A DNA stretch of 10,980 nucleotides, from the NCBI GenBank assembly GCA_002409455.1, contig DHNI01000076.1, positions 15,842 through 26,821 of the forward strand, given 5' to 3'. The notes beneath the pieces are model-generated. The model did not search any database. It saw nothing but the letters and a program-made list of their open reading frames with translations, and was not told where the DNA came from. The DNA is from Firmicutes bacterium UBA5420. GTDB taxonomy: Bacteria; Bacillota; Limnochordia; Darwinibacteriales; Darwinibacteriaceae. The stretch's first letter is position 1. The number at the start of each line of letters is the position of its first letter. This document shows, one piece after another, positions 6,499-10,980 of this stretch. Both the position numbers and the translations under genes were made by a program.

Positions 6499-7145
6499 AA
6501 CCTAAAGGGGAATGGCGCAGTATTCTAGTCGTCAACCTTGTTTTTGAAAGCGGGCCTAAAAATCCGTTGAGGGCACATCGATGAAGTCTTTGGTGGTGGC
6601 TTTCGACGCCCAGTCGGGGGTTGCTGCTGAGGGTTAAGGATGGGGGGCGATCTGCAAGGGCATGCAGGCGTTGACCCTCTATCCACGGAGACCCATTCTC
6701 GTGGAAATATGGAGAACGTGTTTTTACGGCTTGGGATTAAACCTGCACGCGATACGTATTCGAAGCTAAGTTGTACATTAGTGTTGGGTGCAGTGTAGCC
6801 TGTCTTGCGTGGTGTTTGGGGGATTGTGGTTCTAGGTAATGCTCTCTAGGCCAGAGCGCGTTGCCGGTCCATTGGTGTAAATGGGCGCACCCTTGAAACC
6901 TTCACTGCAAAAGAGACTAGAGAACAAGGATTGATGTTGAGGAAAACTCCTAGACTGTTTCTTACCTAGATGGTGGAGTGGGGATTACGGTGTGGTCTAA
7001 GTGGTAATCCAGCCTCGGCTGTGGTGACAAGCGAAAGGATCGGAAAGGGAAACCGCCAGTGTCGGTGACGGACTGGTCGATTCTTGGGAAAACCTGCTGG
7101 ACCTAAGCCACAATCTTTACCCACTTCACTGCCATTTTCCTCGGT
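6499..7145 (+). ncRNA. ole: OLE RNA (ornate, large, extremophilic RNA)
   Basis: A gene-free 740-nt gap between ispA and an OapA-type membrane protein followed by dxs is the classical site of OLE RNA, a roughly 600-nt conserved RNA of Firmicutes that forms a membrane complex with OapA and is linked to alcohol, cold and metal stress in Bacillus halodurans. The sequence supports a single folded RNA. The ends pair: 6506-6515 (AGGGGAAUGG) with 7132-7141 (CCAUUUUCCU), extended by C6516-G7131. Internal stems seen by eye: 6532-6536/6566-6570 with 6541-6545/6558-6562; 6629-6637/6671-6679 enclosing 6652-6656/6663-6667; 6683-6691/6697-6704 (one bulged G); 6743-6748/6788-6793; 6835-6839/6861-6865 with 6841-6845/6853-6857; 6868-6873/6880-6885; 6946-6950/6975-6979; 6982-6988/7004-7010; 7020-7025/7107-7112; 7037-7042/7078-7083; 7056-7060/7071-7075. 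Family call rests on context, size and structure, since I could not run a covariance search. Ends are approximate; no protein gene fits here. Confidence 0.92.
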
Positions 7146-7173
7146 ATTTTGCTGAATACAAAATATTCAGCAA
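7145..7173 (+). promoter_or_regulatory. Overlapping, mutually exclusive hairpins between OLE RNA and oapA
   Basis: A perfect 10-bp hairpin is formed by 7149-7158 and 7164-7173 (TTGCTGAATA / TATTCAGCAA, loop CAAAA). A second 7-bp hairpin pairs 7145-7151 (TATTTTG) with 7159-7165 (CAAAATA). They share bases and cannot coexist. There is no U-run after the strong hairpin (AGAAGGGG follows), so it is not a standard terminator on either strand. It could be an RNA processing site, a 3' stabiliser of OLE RNA, or a control of oapA translation, because it ends at the purine-rich segment before oapA. Structure is seen; function is inferred. Confidence 0.6.
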
Positions 7174-7193
7174 GAAGGGGAGCAGATTAAGGA
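7173..7193 (+). promoter_or_regulatory. Two candidate ribosome binding sites for oapA
   Basis: A strong purine run AGAAGGGGAG (7173-7182) lies 15 nt or more from ATG 7198, too far for ideal initiation. A second match TAAGGA (7188-7193) is only 4 nt from the ATG, rather close. The only codon placed well for the first site is ATT 7186, in frame with oapA but a rare start. The arrangement suggests weak or regulated initiation; the same TAAGGATC sequence precedes tlyA at 9657-9664. Confidence 0.4.
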
Positions 7194-7197
7194 TCTC

Positions 7198-7764
7198 ATG
7201 CAGAGACGTTGGAGGAAAGTACTTACACTGACCATTGCTACATTTTTTGTATCCTTAGCCTTCAATTTGGGTAGTAACAGCGTATTGTCGTTTGTCCCTT
7301 TGACATTAGGCTTGATGTTACTACTTTTTATTATCTTAATCGGAGTCATATTTGATATTGTGGGAGTATCGGCCACGGCAGGCGAGGAGGCTCCCTTTCA
7401 TGCTATGGCCTCCAATCGCGTACCAGGCGCAAAACAAGCGATTTGGCTCGTGCGCAACGCCGATTCCGTCTCCACATTCTGTAATGATCTGATTGGCGAT
7501 GTGGCTGGCACGTTGAGCGGTGCAGTTGGGGTGGCCATTGTCTTTAATCTGGGAAGCCTTTCAGCAGGACTTGGGGAGACGCTAGCCAATACATTTATGG
7601 TAGCGCTTATTGCCGCCCTAACGGTCGGTGGCAAGTCCGTAGGCAAGAATTTTGCTATCTCAAATTCCACCACAATTTTGATTATTGTAGGGCGTCTGTT
7701 GCATTCTTTGGAACGAATCGGTATACGGTTTGGATCCACGACGGCAAAAAACAAGAAGAGGTAG
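7198..7764 (+). CDS. oapA: OLE-associated protein A, integral membrane partner of OLE RNA
   Basis: A 188-residue membrane protein encoded directly after OLE RNA. In B. halodurans OapA binds OLE RNA and places it at the membrane; loss of either affects growth under alcohol, cold and magnesium stress. Visible features: short basic N-terminus (MQRRWRK), hydrophobic segments about 8-24, 32-57, 102-122 and 125-143 (four membrane spans, as known for OapA), and perhaps a fifth amphipathic one at 152-168. The soluble loop 58-101 is highly polar and looks conserved: TAGEEAPFHAMASN, GAKQAIWLVRNADSVSTFCN, ending in D97-L-I-G-D101, a DxxxD motif that I recall as typical of OapA. Both termini are basic (KNKKR at the end), suited to contact RNA. 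ATG 7198 is the only plausible ATG. Stop is 5 nt before dxs, so the two are co-transcribed. Identity comes from context, topology and motif together. Confidence 0.9.
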   Translation: MQRRWRKVLTLTIATFFVSLAFNLGSNSVLSFVPLTLGLMLLLFIILIGVIFDIVGVSATAGEEAPFHAMASNRVPGAKQAIWLVRNADSVSTFCNDLIGDVAGTLSGAVGVAIVFNLGSLSAGLGETLANTFMVALIAALTVGGKSVGKNFAISNSTTILIIVGRLLHSLERIGIRFGSTTAKNKKR

Positions 7765-7769
7765 ACATA

Positions 7770-9659
7770 ATGCATGGTAATTGGCTTGATCGTGTTAATT
7801 CGCCAGAGGACATTAAGAAACTCGATATACATAATCTTGAGCTTTTAGCCGCAGAGATACGAACACATATTATCTCTACAATAGAGAAGACTGGTGGTCA
7901 CCTTGGCGCTAACTTGGGAGTTGTAGAATTGACTTTGGCTCTGCACTCTGTGCTTTCTACGCCCAAGGATAAGATTATTTGGGATGTAGGTCACCAGTGC
8001 TATACGCATAAGCTGATCACTGGGCGTAAGGATCGATTTCATCAACTCCGCCAGTGGGAAGGGCTTTCAGGATTTCCCCTTCCGCGGGAGAGTGAGCATG
8101 ACCACTTTGGGGTAGGACACAGTTCTACCTCTATTTCCGCGGCAGCTGGCATGGCCATTGCCCGCGATCTAAAAGGAGAGCATTACAGGGTTGTTGCGGT
8201 GATTGGTGATGGAGCCCTCACCGGTGGCATGGCTTTTGAGGCCTTGTGCCACATTGGTTCCTTGGGGAAAGATCTAGTGGTGATCTTAAATGACAATGCT
8301 ATGTCCATTACGAATAATGTCGGTGCTTTGAGTGATTATCTTGGTCGCATTCGTTCTGATAGCACTTTATACAAAGCTAGGGAGGATCTCTCTCTTTTCT
8401 TGCGCAAGGTACCCCTTGTGGGTAAGCCCCTAGCGCGTTTAGCCCACAAGTTCAAGATTACGCTGAAAAATATGCTGCCAGGCCAGTTGTTTGAGGATCT
8501 TGGTTTTGCCTATTTGGGGCCCTTTGATGGCCATAATATCGCGCGCCTGCAAAAGGCTATCCGAGCAGGCGTTGAACGAGGTGGGCCGGTTCTTCTTCAT
8601 GTCTATACCCAAAAAGGACGGGGGCATGTCTTGGCAGAAGAAGATCCTGAGCGTTATCATGGGGTGGGACCCCTTAAGGTTGTGAGTAATAGTAAACGGG
8701 AGACCCTATCATACAGTCGCGTTTTTGGGAACACGCTTATGACTTTGGCAGAGCAGAACAAAAACATCGTGGCCATAACCGCCGCCATGCCTGACGGAAC
8801 CGGATTGAGCGGATTCGCCAAACGCTTTCCAGAACGGTTTTTCGACGTGGGAATTGCAGAACAACATGCCCTTACGTTAGCAGGGGGTATGGCTAAAGAA
8901 GGGTTGCGCCCCGTTGTGGCCATCTACTCCACATTCTTACAGCGGGGTTATGATCAGATCATCCATGACCTAGCGCTTCAGAATCTACCCGTTGTGATTG
9001 GTGTAGACCGGGCCGGTGTGGTAGGTGACGATGGGCCAACACATCATGGGGTCTTCGACATCAGTTTTTTGCGTGCCATACCAAACATGACGATTTTGGC
9101 CCCACGAACAGGCAGCGAGCTTGCGGCCATGCTAAGCTGGGCGTTCGAACAAACAGGTCCAGTAGCTATTCGCTATCCTAGGGGCAGTGCAGGCGTAGAG
9201 CATCTAGAACCCCACTTTGAACCAGGAACTCCTATTCCAGCCTCGATTGTGAAAAACGGGCACGATGCTGTCATTTTGGCGATAGGTCCCATGGTCGAAG
9301 TAGCGCTGGAGGCGGCCCGCCAACTTGAACCGGAATGTAGTTGCGGAGTTGTTAATATTCGTTCTATAAAGCCCTTAGATGGCAGCCTACTAAGGCGCCT
9401 AGCTAGCAATAAGAAGTGTGTGCTTACCCTCGAAGATCACGCCCTAGCTGGGGGGTTTGGTAGCAGCATTCTTGAGCTCTTTCGGGAGGAACAAGGTATA
9501 AGAGTAGAATGTATTGGCTATCCCGATACCTTCGTGCCCCAGGGAAGTATTCAACGGCTGCATGATGAATATGGTTTGAGCGTACAGCATGTGGTGCAGA
9601 CCATCAGAAAGCTTCTACCAGGACGTCCTTTGAAGGCCGTAGCTAGAAAGGATCCGTAA
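7770..9659 (+). CDS. dxs: 1-deoxy-D-xylulose-5-phosphate synthase
   Basis: Thiamine diphosphate enzyme joining pyruvate and glyceraldehyde 3-phosphate to DXP, the entry to the MEP isoprenoid pathway, also feeding thiamine and pyridoxal synthesis. The 629 residues match the family. Motifs in order: TGGHLGANLGVVELT (41-55, H44), WDVGHQCYTHK (71-81), GHSSTSISAAAGMA (116-129), the ThDP/Mg motif GDGALTGGMAFEA (146-158) with NDN at 174-176, GPFDGHN (250-256), E364 in GIAEQHALTLAGG, GDDGPTHHGVFD (419-430) and RYPRG (468-472). Two positions differ from the most common form: NDNxMSI has Ala where Glu is frequent, and EALNHxG has Cys for Asn. Neither is a known ThDP ligand. Starts at ATG 7770, 7 nt after AGAGGT; tail-to-head with oapA. 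ispA, acting later in the same pathway, is upstream of OLE RNA. Confidence 0.98.
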   Translation: MHGNWLDRVNSPEDIKKLDIHNLELLAAEIRTHIISTIEKTGGHLGANLGVVELTLALHSVLSTPKDKIIWDVGHQCYTHKLITGRKDRFHQLRQWEGLSGFPLPRESEHDHFGVGHSSTSISAAAGMAIARDLKGEHYRVVAVIGDGALTGGMAFEALCHIGSLGKDLVVILNDNAMSITNNVGALSDYLGRIRSDSTLYKAREDLSLFLRKVPLVGKPLARLAHKFKITLKNMLPGQLFEDLGFAYLGPFDGHNIARLQKAIRAGVERGGPVLLHVYTQKGRGHVLAEEDPERYHGVGPLKVVSNSKRETLSYSRVFGNTLMTLAEQNKNIVAITAAMPDGTGLSGFAKRFPERFFDVGIAEQHALTLAGGMAKEGLRPVVAIYSTFLQRGYDQIIHDLALQNLPVVIGVDRAGVVGDDGPTHHGVFDISFLRAIPNMTILAPRTGSELAAMLSWAFEQTGPVAIRYPRGSAGVEHLEPHFEPGTPIPASIVKNGHDAVILAIGPMVEVALEAARQLEPECSCGVVNIRSIKPLDGSLLRRLASNKKCVLTLEDHALAGGFGSSILELFREEQGIRVECIGYPDTFVPQGSIQRLHDEYGLSVQHVVQTIRKLLPGRPLKAVARKDP

Positions 9660-9664
9660 GGATC

Positions 9665-10450
9665 ATGCGCTTAGATCGTGTTTTGGTAGAGCGCGGTTTT
9701 GCTCCCTCTAGACAGCGGGCTAAGGAGCTCATTTTCGAGGGGCAAGTGATCGTAGACGGGAAACCAAGCACCAAGCCTAGTATCAATGTGGCCTTAGACG
9801 CGAATATTCGAGTATTAGGAACAACCTTAGCTTATCCTAGCAGGGCAGGGTTGAAGCTAGAAAAGGCGCTTGAGGTCTTTGCTATTGATCTACAGGGCAA
9901 AGTTGCCCTAGATGTGGGTGCCTCAACAGGAGGATTCACCAGTTGCCTGCTGAAATCTGGAGCACAGCTCGTGATCGCAGTCGATGTGGGGCAGGGCCAG
10001 TTAGTGCCGCATTTGAGGTGTGACCCCCGGGTTGTTGTCTTTGAAAAAACGAACATTCGCGATTTGACCCCCAATCTAGTACCCGCACTGGCTGATCTGG
10101 CGACAGTAGATGTATCCTTCATATCGCTAACAAAGGTGGTGCCAGCTGTACATCTCTTGCTGACCGCAACAGGCGAGGTAATAGCCTTAGTGAAACCCCA
10201 ATTCGAAACGGAAGGGGTCGGATTAAATAAGCATGGGGTGATTCAAGACCAGCGTATCCATTTGACCTATCTTCCTCCCTTAATTAACAAATTACAGGGA
10301 GATAATTTTGGCCTTTTAGGTTTTGATGTCTCCCCAATTAGCGGCGCAAAAGGGAATATTGAGTACCTAGCCCATTTTCGCCTTGGTGCCCAAACCTTTG
10401 ATGCCAGCGAGTTGGTTTCAAGCGTCATTCGCCGTTCGTGGAGTAGGTAG
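9665..10450 (+). CDS. tlyA: TlyA-family 23S/16S rRNA 2'-O-methyltransferase (hemolysin-A type, S4 plus FtsJ domains)
   Basis: Predicted SAM-dependent 2'-O-methyltransferase of rRNA; in Mycobacterium tuberculosis TlyA modifies 16S and 23S rRNA and its loss gives capreomycin resistance. The 261-residue protein has an N-terminal S4 RNA-binding domain (1-60: MRLDRVLVERG, SRQRAKELI, GQVIVDG), the SAM site DVGASTGGFT (83-92), and a catalytic tetrad K64, D149, K177, E233, each exactly five positions before K69, D154, K182, E238 of the M. tuberculosis enzyme. The old name hemolysin A does not imply a toxin. Start ATG 9665 is 5 nt after the dxs stop; the ribosome site is AAGGA of TAAGGATC (very close to the ATG). 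Position between dxs and nadK is the usual Firmicutes order (recN/argR normally follow). Exact target nucleotides in this species are not shown. Confidence 0.95.
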   Translation: MRLDRVLVERGFAPSRQRAKELIFEGQVIVDGKPSTKPSINVALDANIRVLGTTLAYPSRAGLKLEKALEVFAIDLQGKVALDVGASTGGFTSCLLKSGAQLVIAVDVGQGQLVPHLRCDPRVVVFEKTNIRDLTPNLVPALADLATVDVSFISLTKVVPAVHLLLTATGEVIALVKPQFETEGVGLNKHGVIQDQRIHLTYLPPLINKLQGDNFGLLGFDVSPISGAKGNIEYLAHFRLGAQTFDASELVSSVIRRSWSR

Positions 10451-10471
10451 CATTAGAAAGGAAGGTGGATT

Positions 10472-10980
10472 ATGAAGATTGGTATCATTCCACACACTGG
10501 CAAGCCTGTAGCCATGAACCTGACGCAGGAATTGGCCGAATATCTCAACAAGCGAGGTGTGAGCCATAAGGTAATCACGGCCCCTTCTTTGGACAATGTA
10601 GCCGAATTTGACACCGTTATCGTCTTAGGAGGCGATGGAACGCTGCTAAATGCGGCACGCCTGACGAGCCAAGTCCAGGTTCCAGTTTTTGGTGTCAACG
10701 TAGGTCATTTGGGCTTTCTGACTGAAGTGGAGACGGACGGTTTGTTCCCTGCTGTGGAGAAGCTCTTGGCAGGCGAGTATGGCTTAGAAGAAAGAATGCT
10801 GATTACCGCTTGCGTTAACCGCAGCGGCGAAGAGATCGCTCGTTATGTGGCTCAAAACGATTTTGTGATCACTAGAGACACATTTGCTCGTATCATTGAT
10901 CTTAGCGTGTTCGTTGATGAGCAGCATGTTACGGACTATTGGGCTGACGGCGTAATCGTGTCGACTCCCACGGGTTCCAC
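10472..10980 (+). CDS. nadK: NAD kinase (5' part, cut by window edge)
   Basis: ATP- or polyphosphate-dependent phosphorylation of NAD to NADP. The frame opens at ATG 10472, 21 nt after the tlyA stop, with AGGAAGGTGGAT just upstream, and runs to the window end without a stop; about 169 complete codons are visible of a usual 270-300. Motifs: start MKIGIIPHTGKP, the catalytic GGDGTLL (53-59, Asp55), NVGHLGF (76-82), the ND motif (129-130, in AQNDFVI) and TDYWADGVIVSTPTGST (154-170), which carries the NAD-binding Asp and Thr residues. The usual ALNDVVI is written AQNDFVI here. Being cut by the edge, it is easily missed by simple open-frame searches. Identity is certain. Confidence 0.96.
   Translation, partial: MKIGIIPHTGKPVAMNLTQELAEYLNKRGVSHKVITAPSLDNVAEFDTVIVLGGDGTLLNAARLTSQVQVPVFGVNVGHLGFLTEVETDGLFPAVEKLLAGEYGLEERMLITACVNRSGEEIARYVAQNDFVITRDTFARIIDLSVFVDEQHVTDYWADGVIVSTPTGS

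Noticed and set aside
7149..7173. Rho-independent terminator after OLE RNA
   Set aside because: The hairpin is perfect but followed by AGAAGGGG, not a U-run; on the other strand the bases after it are A-rich, so it terminates in neither direction by the usual rule.
6458..7197. A protein gene in the 740-nt gap
   Set aside because: No open frame with a ribosome site and plausible protein appears on either strand; base pairing across the gap explains it as RNA.
7398..7832. Minus-strand open frame across oapA and the dxs start
   Set aside because: It is the antisense shadow of two well-supported genes, with no ribosome site or recognisable domain. The same holds for the other minus-strand frames.
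1..10980. CRISPR arrays, insertion sequences, tRNA genes, attachment sites, phage or defence genes
   Set aside because: I saw no regularly spaced direct repeats, transposase or integrase motifs, tRNA-like cloverleaf, or defence-type proteins; the gene content is conserved housekeeping plus OLE-oapA.

Overview
The window is a dense, single-strand gene cluster from a Gram-positive bacterium of the Firmicutes (Bacillota), most likely a clostridial or related lineage. This rests on gene order (accB-accC, Asp23-family block, nusB, TsaD-like paralog, xseA-xseB-ispA, OLE RNA-oapA, dxs-tlyA-nadK), on strong Shine-Dalgarno sites of the AGGAGGTG type, and on two TTG starts (nusB, xseA). All genes lie on the plus strand. 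Most junctions are overlaps or gaps of a few bases, and I found no convincing rho-independent terminator, so the cluster may be read largely as one operon with internal promoters. The species cannot be fixed from the sequence.

Layout: 1-1619 holds the end of accB (biotin carrier) and all of accC (biotin carboxylase), two parts of acetyl-CoA carboxylase. 1651-2817 is a three-gene cell-envelope block: an Asp23-family protein, an AmaP-like membrane anchor and a small DUF2273 membrane protein, preceded by a likely promoter. 2824-6457 is a tightly coupled run of nusB, a TsaD/Kae1-like paralog, xseA, xseB and ispA (prenyl diphosphate synthase). 6458-7197 has no protein gene. It contains a dedicated promoter and a roughly 640-nt structured RNA that I identify as OLE (ornate, large, extremophilic) RNA. 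7198-7764 encodes OapA, the membrane protein partner of OLE RNA. 7770-10980 continues with dxs (first enzyme of the MEP isoprenoid pathway), tlyA (S4-FtsJ rRNA 2'-O-methyltransferase) and the start of nadK (NAD kinase), which runs off the window.

How it fits together: the cluster combines lipid precursor supply (accBC, ispA, dxs), transcription and nucleic-acid maintenance (nusB, xseAB), ribosome modification (tlyA) and cofactor supply (nadK). OLE RNA and OapA, which form a membrane ribonucleoprotein complex in Bacillus halodurans, sit between the two isoprenoid genes, which is their classical location. The best item for follow-up is the OLE-oapA unit: its own extended -10 promoter, the long-range stem that closes the RNA, and a pair of mutually exclusive hairpins between the RNA and the oapA start codon.
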